A stretch of 64,000 nucleotides of DNA from Manduca sexta (taxonomy: Eukaryota; Arthropoda; Insecta; Lepidoptera; Sphingidae), in assembly GCF_014839805.1 (NCBI RefSeq), contig NC_051126.1:8812609-8876608 (forward strand). Direction: 5' to 3'. The position numbers and the translations under genes are program-made. Shown here piece by piece: positions 33,414 to 43,347 of this stretch. The notes beneath the pieces are model-generated. The model was not told where the DNA came from and did no database searches. It worked only from the letters and a program-made list of their open reading frames with translations. Positions within the stretch are counted from its first letter, which is position 1, and each line of letters opens with the position of its first letter.

Positions 33414-36101
33414 TTCATAATAAAACTATTAGAATTATCGGAAGTTTATCTGGGTGTTATCGGAGGCATGTAAAAAATTGGTATTCATAATGGTTCAATT
33501 GCGCTAAAAGTCTCCGATAAAGATGCTTTAATTTATCGAGCCTAACCCCCGTCTTTACACCTCTGTTAAGCGTTCGATAGCAAAAAATGGTTGACGTCGG
33601 TCAGCTGTTTCGTGTTTGACGCTTGTTGCCAAAGTCAGTGTGTACTTAGAAGTATACAACATTTCGATCATTTTCGTTTCAAGAAGTAATTTTATTTAGT
33701 TACGTATTAAAAATGCAAGCCAGGCTGCTTTAGGTAAAAAAATGTGTCGTCAGAAATTCGATCGGTTTTCTCTGGATAATGATGAATTCCGTAAACGGTA
33801 TTATTTTTCCAAACATACGGCTGCATTTATAAGTGACTGATAGTCCGCGAAGAGTTGCAGCTTCAGCGTATAGGTTGTGGCAGATCACCAGAATTGCAAG
33901 TATTAATTAACTGCATTGACATGTTGCGATCGTCATGAAGTAAGTTAATTCTATTCCATATTATACAGACTTCGGTAAATACGTATACCTAATGATGAGC
34001 TACTTTTAGATTAGTTTTTTAATAGATGTAAGATGTTGGAGACCTCTATGGATTATCTTAAGCCACTACCAGTGGTATATGTAGCAAAGTGGAGCGTGCG
34101 CTTGTACTTATAACATGTTGCAGATTATAACTATGCCCCACTTCTTTTCAGAGGAACCCTTGTTAAGGCTGGAATTTCACCACCTAAAAGACTTCCCATC
34201 TATAATTGGTTGTATTTATTACACCCATATACAATAAAAAATATGGTTTGTGATGCAGCCTAATATTATATAGAAAAGGATATTATTTCCTCAATGTTGT
34301 TGTTCATAAGATTTAAAGGTTTGTTGTAGGTGACTTGTGATGCTAATCTTCAGATCAGAGAGATTGTTAGATGGCAAAGCAGCACTCATAACTCCCGGAT
34401 ATTGCAACAAGAACTTTGGTGTGTGGAAACAGCATTTTCAATGTCTGTAACATGGCATATCTTAAATTTGGCAATGTGAAGACTACTGTTGTGGCTCTTG
34501 CAGTGTTGCACAACATTGCAATTGCTCAAAGAGAAATATATGCCACAGAACAATGTTTCCAATATTGAAGAGGTGTCAGAATCAATTATTATCATCATTG
34601 AACCAAAATCTAGATTAAAGTTGTTCACACTGAAAGGTAACTAATTATACAACATAATTAAAGTTAGTCATTGTCATTTATTTTAATAAAATGTATATTT
34701 TTCTTTTATTAATATATATCAATTTTGATTTTTTATTTCACTGGTGCTCATTGTCCATCTGAATAGCATGTTGCACTTCTACTGTTACAATTTATTCTGC
34801 AGATGTGGGACAAACCTGAAATTATGCAATGTATAAGAATTCAACATAATTTGAAATAAAAAAATGTTTATTCAAATATACAACAGTAGTATCCCACAGG
34901 ATTATAGTATAAATTATAAATTACTTAATGATGATTTGTTAATACCTCCCTTATATTTCCAGGTGGAGGTGGATTACGAGTATAGTATACTAATGCATCA
35001 TATGCATGCCTTAATCTGTGTACTTTACAAATTGTAAATCATATTTGATTATATGATGACTTGTCATAAGAGCCTTTTATATATATGCCTACATGATAAA
35101 TAAAGGTTTTATTTATTTTATTTGTTATTTTAACTAATAAAGACCTCAAAAATGTTTTACTTATGACCTACATAAAACAACAATGTCCTACATGATTATA
35201 GCATAAAATGGATACATACATATCTCCTTTATATTTTCTATTGGAAGTGGGTTCTGAGGAGGCACAATGAGCATGATCTAAAAAATAAAATTGATTTATT
35301 CCTTTTATATTTAATTGTGCTGTTTTAACTTTATTATTTGTGCTAAATGCCACCAGGGTACATAATCACTATTGTATATTATTCAAATATTTTATTTATA
35401 TGAATATTTTAAGAGTGGCTATCATAGTGCGTATTGCAAGAGTAGCAATATTTCATTTCAGTTAGCACAGCTCCCCAAATGAATCTACGACATCTATATG
35501 AAATTGTAGTTCGTGTCGACATTCACGTTCAAGAATTCATATTCTTTTAGGGAGGGTTTTGGTTAGGGAGCGGGTTCATACCCGGTCCCTAATCAATTAC
35601 TTCAACAAAATCTTGTAAAAAAAGCAATAGTTAGTAATGCAGGAATGCATAGCGCAAACGTTCAAATACAGAAAAGAGCTGCACCAACCTTGTCTTCCTC
35701 CAACTACATTTCACTTCTCTATTTTATCTCTCTCCATTTTATCGCAATTTGCTGCCTGCGTTCTTCCAAGTTTTACAAAGAATTTAGAGAACATCAAATA
35801 AATCTTCCTCCTGTATTTATTTTATTTACTTTTTTGACAAACGCCATTGTGACAATGACTAGACAATTTTTTTATTGTCTGTTTCCAGAGACAAGACTTG
35901 GTAGTAATTGGTAGAACTTATTTAAATTATTTTTTTCTACGAAATGGCAACATTGTGCACATTTAAAGGCTTTTTGTTATCGGAGGTTTACGAAACCATT
36001 ATGAATAAGAAATTTTATCGAAGGCTCGATAAGCTTAGAGGACGTTTTAACTATTTGCGATTTATACCTTCGATAAGGGTTTTATTATGAATAAGACCAT
36101 T
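33414..36101 (+). mobile_element. PIF/Harbinger transposon, copy 2 of a tandem pair
   Basis: Starts AATGGTCTTATTCATAATAA and ends with the exact reverse complement. The sequence follows copy 1 base for base with scattered substitutions and small indels; for example an extra stretch near 34230-34260 and a 12-17 bp loss near 35440. Same direction as copy 1. Confidence 0.8.
33742..34640 (+). pseudogene. Decayed HARBI1-type DDE transposase (copy 2)
   Basis: Opens with MCRQKFDRFSLDNDEFRKRY, stops at the same place as copy 1, and carries the same C-D-A catalytic block near 34330-34400 (now CDANLQIREIVRWQSST). Shared disabling stops show that copies 1 and 2 descend from an already defective element. 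Confidence 0.65.
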
Positions 36102-36678
36102 AATATCTTACTTTAGGTACAACCAATTGAGTTATTAGTTAGGTTGTCGTTTCGATTAATTAGTTATTTCCACGCAAATAAAAATTAAAGTTTAAGTTTC
36201 GAAAAAGTGCAAATAGATTACACAGAAAAGTCACTGAGTTACAGATACTTCTAATTATACCTACTTTAGTACTTCCACAACTTGAAATACAGTTAATTAT
36301 TGTATCTAGGAATCCACATACATATACCACATTTTTTTAGTTCGATAAACTATGTTACAATTTTAAGTACCTGCCAAAATATTATATTAGTATTTAGTAA
36401 AAGTGAAGAGTCCGATTGCAAGTGTCCGATCCGTTTCTGTTCCTTTTTGATCTGTCTTGCTGATAACATGGCCACACTATCAAGTTGTTATTTAATATTA
36501 TGAGTAATTATTTACTCTTGCGAATACAACGTTTCATTACGATGATAGCATATTACGCAAGCTTTACGTAATGTTACGTTGAATTTATAAACATCACCTA
36601 TTGTTATTCGCATCCCAATTTACTCCCAAATCGACCAATTGATTTAGCGAACTAGTATTCTACAGCATTCTTAGACAG
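36102..36678. promoter_or_regulatory. Upstream region of the GH32 gene
   Basis: 577 bp between a transposon end and the GH32 start codon. AT-rich, no identifiable TATA box or binding site. The 67-codon frame at 36300-36503 has no recognisable domain. Confidence 0.3.
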
Positions 36679-38202
36679 ATGGATGTGCTTCTATTGGCAA
36701 CTTGGCTATGTGTAGCCACTGCTGAATTCGCAACGGACCTCGCTCATATCGAAGCTTTCATTCAACAAGAGAAATATCTGCTCAGAAAAAAATACCGACC
36801 AGTGTATCATATATCGGCGCCCGTCGGCTGGCTCAATGACCCGAGCAGTTTTGTATACTTCAAAAGGCAATATCACGTGTTTTATCAGTATCATCCTTAC
36901 AATGGAGCATGGGGACATACTCGTTGGGGTCACGCAATTAGTGATAACCTCGTGGACTGGGCCCATTATCCACCAGCGCTTGTGCCCAAAGAATATTACG
37001 AAAAACATGGATGTTTGTCTGGTTCTGCGTTGGTACATAATAATTATCTGACTGTTTTCTATACCGGTCATGTAATTTCTAATAATAAAACTTATCAAAC
37101 TCAAAACGTGGCAATAAGTAGCGACAGTATTGTCTTCCAAAAATACCTCTATAACCCAATTATAAGGAAAGGGCCCTACGGAGTATCCGACTTCCGAAAC
37201 CCCATGGTATGGAATTACCGTAATTGGTGGTACATGATGGTAGGGACCGCTAAAGACGGACTGGGACATTTACTGCTTTATAGCTCTGCAGATTTGTTTA
37301 GCTGGACGTTGAATGGCACGCTCGCAAAATCGTTCGGGGACATGGGACACATGTGGGAGAACCCAGATTTATTCGAAATAGACGGTCTGACCGTTTTGAT
37401 TTTGTCTGTTCAAGGAATACAAGCTGAGGGTTACAGATTCAGAAATTTATACCAGACCGGTTACGTCGTGGGAAAGTTTAATTATGTTACTGCGCGATTC
37501 GAGGACTTTGAAGTGTCTACAGCAACATTCAAGGAGCTTGACTACGGACATGACTTTTACGCTGCAAAAACCGTGCAGGCCGCTGATGGGCGCAGATTAT
37601 TAATTGCTTGGCTGGGGATGTGGGAGAGCGATTTTCAGGAATCAAGAGATGGCTGGGCTAGTTTATTAACATTGGTGCGTGAGGTAAAACTCACATCCCA
37701 GGGCAGAATTCTTATGATGCCAGTCAAAGAAACTGCTAATCTCCGCACAGAAATTTTGGAAGATGCTTGGTACAGCCCAGGAGAAGCATTCAGCGCAGGT
37801 ACTAAATCGTTTGAGTTAATTGTGAATTCGACAGCAGTTGTTTATGACGCCATAATTACATTGGAGTGGAACGGCCGACGACAGTATACCATCGGTTATA
37901 TAGCGGATCAGGGGCATATCACCGTGGATCGCGGCGGGAAAGACGGCGTGAGGAGAGCGGATTGGTTACCAAACGGACATTTACATTTGCGTATTTTTGT
38001 CGATTACAGCTCCATCGAAATATTTTGTGGCATGGGCGAGGTTGTCTTCTCAAGTCGAATTTATTTAAAAAGACCTATTCTAGTGAAGATCGGAGGTGAT
38101 ACACAACTTCATATCACGCAATATAAGCTTAGGCGTGGTGTCGGTTATGATAATAAACTCCGTAAACACCTAAAGGAACATATTATCGCAAAAAAAGGAT
38201 AA
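36679..38202 (+). CDS. Secreted GH32 beta-fructofuranosidase (invertase), RDP motif altered
   Basis: Single-exon 507-aa protein with a signal peptide (residues 1-16, MDVLLLATWLCVATAEF start). GH32 enzymes hydrolyse sucrose; in Lepidoptera they act in gut or silk gland and resist plant sugar-mimic alkaloids. The five-bladed propeller motifs are in order: WLNDPSSF (51-58, nucleophile Asp54), the FYQYHPY block (68-74), WGHTRWGHA (78-86), then DFRNP (171-175) where the family has RDP, and MWENPDLF (225-232) where it has WEC/PDLF, acid-base Glu227 kept. A C-terminal beta-sandwich follows (YSSIEIFCGMG near 455-465). Lack of introns and family distribution fit the known bacterial origin of lepidopteran GH32 genes. 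Asn174 in place of the transition-state-stabilising Asp and Asn228 for Cys suggest low or altered activity. Otherwise the reading frame is intact and full length. Confidence 0.93.
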   Translation: MDVLLLATWLCVATAEFATDLAHIEAFIQQEKYLLRKKYRPVYHISAPVGWLNDPSSFVYFKRQYHVFYQYHPYNGAWGHTRWGHAISDNLVDWAHYPPALVPKEYYEKHGCLSGSALVHNNYLTVFYTGHVISNNKTYQTQNVAISSDSIVFQKYLYNPIIRKGPYGVSDFRNPMVWNYRNWWYMMVGTAKDGLGHLLLYSSADLFSWTLNGTLAKSFGDMGHMWENPDLFEIDGLTVLILSVQGIQAEGYRFRNLYQTGYVVGKFNYVTARFEDFEVSTATFKELDYGHDFYAAKTVQAADGRRLLIAWLGMWESDFQESRDGWASLLTLVREVKLTSQGRILMMPVKETANLRTEILEDAWYSPGEAFSAGTKSFELIVNSTAVVYDAIITLEWNGRRQYTIGYIADQGHITVDRGGKDGVRRADWLPNGHLHLRIFVDYSSIEIFCGMGEVVFSSRIYLKRPILVKIGGDTQLHITQYKLRRGVGYDNKLRKHLKEHIIAKKG

Positions 38203-39327
38203 TTATTTAATTTTGTCTGGGCATATCAAAAATACCTATATCAATAGTTACAAGTTTTATTTCCGTCGGCAAACTATTCACATGGCAATTTTTTTATTAT
38301 GTTCTCAAAAACAATGTGCGGTATAAAGTAGTGTTAAAATATAACTTGACTGACTGTATGTGTAGGTATACAGGCTAGGTTGTGCCGAGTGCTATCTCAA
38401 GTACCAGGTATTCCTAAAGCTATTTAAACCATAGGTCACTGATATTCAAAAAGTGTAGATACCTATGCGGTATGCCATACTTGATCAAAGGAAACCAAAA
38501 AGTATTCCGTACCCACTTCACTTCGCACACATATACTTACATATTCGCGGCATTGAATTCCTGTGAAAAAGATGCGTACTTGTTTTTATGTATGTTTCTC
38601 TCCTATTTGTAAAGAAATGTCATATTTGTTAAAGGGCCCTCCCCGAGCAAACGACCTTGCGCAATTCGTTAGAATGTGCAATAATTTACAAATACCTAAT
38701 ATGTAATTAACTAAAGTAAGTTTTAGGTTTAAATATAATGTCTGTTTCTTTTTTCTATATTTATGTGTTATAAATTTCGAATAGATAACTTTAAAAAATA
38801 CGGTTAATGCGCCGTTTTGCTGGGATAAAGCCTTAACGCATAAACTATTATAATATGAACAATAAAAAAACTAAAACCCGGTTACGGAAAAATGTGCCAA
38901 GATAAGGACTACGGTTAAGTTGTACACAGGACTGTATTATCGTACTTTTGTAAGTTAAAGCTTCATATTCTATCTTCATGTTCGGTTACCATTTTTCAAT
39001 AGTCGGGTTTCAGTTGTAACTGTTTTTATTTCAAAACTGTAGTATCCGACACAAGCATTGGTGTCTGTTTTGGCCACCTTCGGCAGGAGCTTGGGCCTTC
39101 GAGCAACACGGATTAATAAAGACGAAAGATTCTTAGCAAGCGTCACAAAATCAAACGAAATAAATATATGTTATCATTCACACGATTTTAAAAAGTTTGT
39201 TATTTATGAAAAATTGCAAGGCAGTTTTTATCATCTCTTGACTAGCTTAATTTAAGGCTTTTGGAGAATTAAATAATTAGATAATTATCACTCGTATTTT
39301 ATTTCCGGCGGAACGTTTCTATTTCTG
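38203..39327. other. GH32 3' region and intergenic sequence
   Basis: No second gene seen. AATAAA-type sequences at about 38860 could be distant poly(A) signals. The 65-codon frame at 39058-39255 has no recognisable domain or splice context. Confidence 0.4.
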
Positions 39328-39988
39328 GTCATAGAGTAGGTACCTAATATATTACATAAGAGTTAGCGCTGAGTGCATTGATTTTGAGCTCACGCAAACA
39401 TAGTGTATAAGGTTAGTTTAGGTATAATTTTTTACCAACGTTACGCATAAAAAATGACACAAGGCTGCCAACTTATTATAAATCTGCTCCTCTCTAGGGA
39501 CGTTCTTGATTCATACACACATCACGCAAAATAAATAAAATACACTATCACAATGGGAGTCAATATCTCGGAATAATAAGTCACTATTTCGTAAACACAT
39601 ACGACACAAATACCTTCAAGAAAAATAAACACGAAATGAAGGAGCAGGCTCAACTTAACGTACTCGGCAGAAAACTTCAATTATTATTGAAAAAAATCGT
39701 AATTAAAAGTAATTAGCAAATGAAGTGTAACAATAACAAATCTAGCGTCAATAATAGCGGACAATTGTCAGCATAATGATAGCCAACATATTTCCTAGAT
39801 TTTTAGGTCTACTATGTTGGTACTAGAGGTAACCTACACTTTTGTCAAAAAAAAATCTATGTACCGGAATTAAGATACATAATCATTCTTAGAAAAGTAT
39901 GACCCAAACATCATTACACAAAATGTTATAAGTGCTACTGGTCCAGCGAGAACGCAATTGACACATGACAGTTCTTATTGGTACTTAC

Positions 39989-40098
39989 TCAGAACAATGA
40001 CAAGCATAGAAGTAACACTATGACATTTGAGTGTACTCTGTCCTCAGAACAAGAACAAGCATAGAAGTAACACTATGACATTTGAGTGTACTCTGTCT
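39989..40098 (+). repeat. Two tandem copies of a ~54-bp repeat
   Basis: CTCAGAACAATGACAAGCAT and CTCAGAACAAGAACAAGCAT start two otherwise near-identical units (39989-40042 and 40043-40098). The opening motif is the reverse complement of ATGCTTGTTCTTGTTCTGAG, which ends each unit of the array at 41445-42010 on the other side of the same element. Confidence 0.7.
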
Positions 40099-40384
40099 TA
40101 GACAGCAGGAAATTTAATTGTGTTGCGATCCCTTCTGATATCTTATCGATATCGATAGATACTTTGTCTATCGGCTATGGTAAATTCACAGACCTGCTAA
40201 AATAAACACTTTTCGGTCAGTCAACTACAAACCGCAAACTGCTATTTAGATAAAGGCTAAAAAAAGATATCAAAACCCTGATTTGGTATTCAAGTACCAA
40301 ATGAAGTCTGGGTATATAAAAGCACTCGTTAAGAAGCTGTTAAATTACAATAAACTATAGAACTACCGGCTATCTTGGAACTAA

Positions 40385-40556
40385 ATTTAGTCCAATTTTC
40401 ATTTGCTATTTACAGCAGTTTCCATGCCTTCCGAAATGACATTCACACAAAAATGGTTTAGCATTTAGATTATTAAATTAAGAAAATGTTAGAAATTTCG
40501 GAAAGAATGGAAACCGCTGTAAGTAACAAACAAGAAATCGGACCGAATTTCGTCTA
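40385..40556. mobile_element. Small inverted-repeat element inside the 4-kb block
   Basis: The left part (AAATTTAGTCCAATTTTCAT and TTACAGCAGTTTCCATGCCT, then TTCCGAAAT) is mirrored at 40497-40556 (ATTTCGGAAAGAATGGAAAC, GCTGTAAGTAACAAACAAG, GGACCGAATTT). The arms are imperfect, about 55 bp, with a 50-60 bp loop. No coding content. Confidence 0.6.
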
Positions 40557-40702
40557 GGTGAAAGCCAGAACGCCTTCTGTTCTTTTCTGACTTTCTTAGG
40601 GATTAAAAGATACCCAAGAGGTGTGATTTGACAGAAGCTACTAAAATGGGACAGTAAAATTAAAACACAGCGGTATCATTCATGTCACATATGTTTGATA
40701 AC

Positions 40703-41266
40703 TTATTTCAATGTTAATAAAACTTTGTCGAAATGCTTAGAGCAAACACGGTGCTCTTTTTTCCAATTGGGACGAGCTATTGCAACGATCCATTTTTGCC
40801 TCTTAGCGTCATCTGTGGAGAATCTACAATGAAACACATTGTACAAAACACACTATGAAAATCAGATAGTTTCCTCGACGCCAGTCTACGCGCACGGTTT
40901 GCAAGTGTCTTTTACCACTACACCACCGTATATTGAAAGTAAAAGGTAATTTATGCAAAATAGTAAACTACAATATACTAACATCTATGTTATCGACAGA
41001 ATATGCAGCACAACACTATTGAACATGACTACGTAAATTGGTAAAAATGAAAAATACTTAATAATGACTGTATCGAATGGCCAACAGCAGATTACAATAT
41101 GACTACAGCATAATAAAGAATAATTAATAACACTTTTTGCACTTATGTACAGGGTTTAAGCAAATATATTAGGTTTTTTGTTTACTCACCGATGGAAGCT
41201 GATGATTTCAGTTTCATTTTCTTTACGAGAAGAATGAGATTTACACCCCACAATAACGCAGGCCAT
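40703..41266 (-). CDS. Two-exon THAP zinc-finger reading frame
   Basis: Exon 1 is 41266-41190: MACVIVGCKSHSSRKENETE then IISFH and two bases of Arg, ending at donor GTGAGT. Exon 2 is 40823-40703: after TTTCATTGTAG it completes the Arg and reads FSTDDAKRQKWIVAIARPNW followed by KKEHRVCSKHF and stops at TAA (40705-40703). Together they give 65 aa with a full C2CH THAP set: Cys3, Cys8, then Cys-x2-His in VCSKH, plus the invariant Trp in KWIVAI. THAP domains bind DNA in cell-cycle regulators and in P-type transposases. The short tail after the domain (DKVLLTLK) may mean truncation, or a further donor (GTTTTATT after DK) leads to exons not recognised. It lies inside the inverted-repeat element. 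Confidence 0.65.
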
Positions 41267-41444
41267 TGCTTGTTCCTAGGGCTATATTTTACTTAAACAG
41301 CACTGTGTATTTATTAAAATTAACAACAATAATTTTACACAACATGTAGCCACTTTAGAAAAGTACGCGCTGAAGTATAACGTAACTAAATTGTGTGAGC
41401 GCGTTTGTGACATTGTTTTGAGATTGGCAAGTTGGAACATTTGA

Positions 41445-42010
41445 CATTTTATTTGCTTTTTAATTCGGCATCATAAAGAGGACCAAAGGTAACCATTTGA
41501 TTATTTTAAAGTGTACGCAAGCCGACCTTAGCAACATAATATTTGTCTCGTTCTTTTCAACGGTTTTGGCCTATTTGAAAAAATAGGATAAGTATATGAG
41601 GGTAATTTAGATTCCTTCTATGCTTGTTCTTGTTCTGAGCATTTTATTTGCTTTTTAATTCGGCATCATAAAGATGACCAAAGGTAACCATTTGATTATT
41701 TTAAAGTGTACGCAAGCCGACCTTAGCAACATAATATTTGTCTCGTTCTTTTCAACGGTATTGGCCTATTTGAAAAAATAGGATATATTTTAGATAATAT
41801 GAGGGTAATTTAGATTCTTTCTATGCTTGTTCTTGTTCTGAGACCATAGGTAACTGGCAAAGGTATTTGATAATTGTAAAGTGTACGCAAGCCGACCTTA
41901 GCAACATAATATTTGTCTCGTTCTTTTCAACAGATTTGGCCTATTTGAAAAAAATAAGATAAGTATATGAGGGTAATTTAGATTCCTTCTATGCTTGTTC
42001 TTGTTATGAG
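41445..42010 (+). repeat. Three tandem ~170-200 bp repeats ending in GCTTGTTCTTGTTCTGAG
   Basis: Units at 41445-41639, 41640-41842 and 41843-42010 share GTGTACGCAAGCCGACCTTA, CAACATAATATTTGTCTCGT and the terminal phrase TATGCTTGTTCTTGTTCTGA(G). The third is shorter at its start and ends TTGTTATGAG. The same terminal phrase, reading GTGCTTGTTCTTGTTCTGAG, spans the LINE target site just beyond the right end of the block, at 43333-43347 and 46341-46360. Confidence 0.75.
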
Positions 42011-42532
42011 GGTACTAACCTCAGATTTTTAAACTTATTATAGTCTGTGGCCGGCAGTGAGAAAGAATTAACAGATAGGCAGTATGGTTGTAAGACTATA
42101 GCCTGTCTTCTGGCCACTTAGAACATTTTGTGTAATGATGAATGATTATATATCTTAATGCCGTTACGTAGAGTTTAGTTTTGGTTGACAAAAGGACGTC
42201 TCATCGTAACATCTTGTACCAACATAATAATCCAAAAAAAAATTAAAGCATGTTGGCTACCATGATAGTTGATAATTTGCCGCCATTATTGACGGTAGAT
42301 TTGTCATTGTTGAAGTTTATTTGCAAAAAAATTGTATAATTGCGATTATGTTCAATAATAAGTTAAGTTTTATGTCGAGTATGTTGAGTTGAACCAGCTT
42401 TTCCGTTTCGTGTATATTTCTTCTTGAAGGAATTTGTGTAGTGTGTGTTACAAGATAGTGATTCTTATTATTCCGAGATATTGACTCTAATTCTGTTTAC
42501 ATTTGTGTAGTTTATTTATTTTGTGTGCGAGA

Positions 42533-42643
42533 ATGGGGAAAAGAATTAATGCGTATAAAAATGTGAGGTTTGTGGCATACAAAAGTACCCAAAGTCAAAC
42601 ATATTTATGGCTAAGTATCCACTTGATCCACACCGGTAACAGA
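42533..42643 (+). pseudogene. THAP-like relic exon
   Basis: In one frame the sequence reads KCEVCGIQKYPKSNIFMAK followed by YPLDPHR and a GTAACA donor, resembling the zinc-Cys start and FP-D segment of a THAP domain. The plausible start ATG (MGKRINAYK at 42533) is in a different frame, one base off, and a TAA precedes the Cys frame. It is best read as a frameshifted relic on the strand opposite the intact THAP frame. Weak evidence. Confidence 0.3.
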
Positions 42644-43347
42644 AAATTTATATTATGATTTAAAACATTATATAAAAGTGATGTATATTTAATTCAAATT
42701 TACAAACTCAGGTAGTCGTTGAAGAGAATACTCTAGATTATGGAGTTTTAATTCTATGCTTAGTAACCTAATCAAAAAGGCACGTGCGAAATCTATGAAT
42801 TTGCCCTTGCAATAATTGTATCATAGTAATTGTTGATTGGACGGAAAAAGATCATATCTGTAAAGTATCGAATTTGACAATTTCCATATAAAATTGGAAA
42901 TAAATAACGGAAAACTGGAGTGTTATGAATTTCTAAGTAGGAGACCTAAACATTATACAATTTATACATAAGAAATTCACGTGATAATATTGTGTATTTT
43001 CTAATTAAATAAAGGGAATTATGAAAATTGTGGACGTTTTATTTTTAATATTTTAAATTCAATCACAATTTATACCAGTGTAAGATTTATGGTCAGCAAT
43101 TTTTATCGATATAAAGCTGTCGATACAAAATTATCGATAATATCGATTAAATAAGGAACATCCCTAGAAACGAGCAGATTTATAGTAAGTTGGCAGCCTT
43201 GCGTGTCATTTTTTCTGCGTAATATTGGTACAAAATATAACTCTACTGGGCTCACGTATGTGTGCGTGAGCTCAAATTCAATGTACTAAGTGCCGCCTCT
43301 TCTTACGTAGTATATTACTTACTCTATGACAAGTGCTTGTTCTTGTT

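Larger units (their letters stand above)
39328..43330. mobile_element. 4-kb element with long inverted repeats, carrying a THAP frame
   Basis: The left end from GTCATAGAGTAGG and the right end, whose reverse complement starts GTCATAGAGTAAG, align inward for about 190 bp (39328-39515 against 43145-43330). After a gap of about 900 bp present only on the right, they align again (about 39540-39945 against 42110-42500), with landmarks GTCAATATCTCGGAATAATA, CGTCAATAATAGCGG and ATTACACAAAATGTT. The middle holds tandem arrays, a MITE and a two-exon THAP frame. No transposase catalytic domain was recognised. Long inverted ends plus THAP suggest a P-superfamily or other THAP-bearing DNA transposon, which is inference. 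Confidence 0.6.

Noticed and set aside
36706..37269. 187-codon minus-strand frame inside the GH32 gene
   Set aside because: Antisense shadow with no domain; the plus strand carries all GH32 motifs in order.
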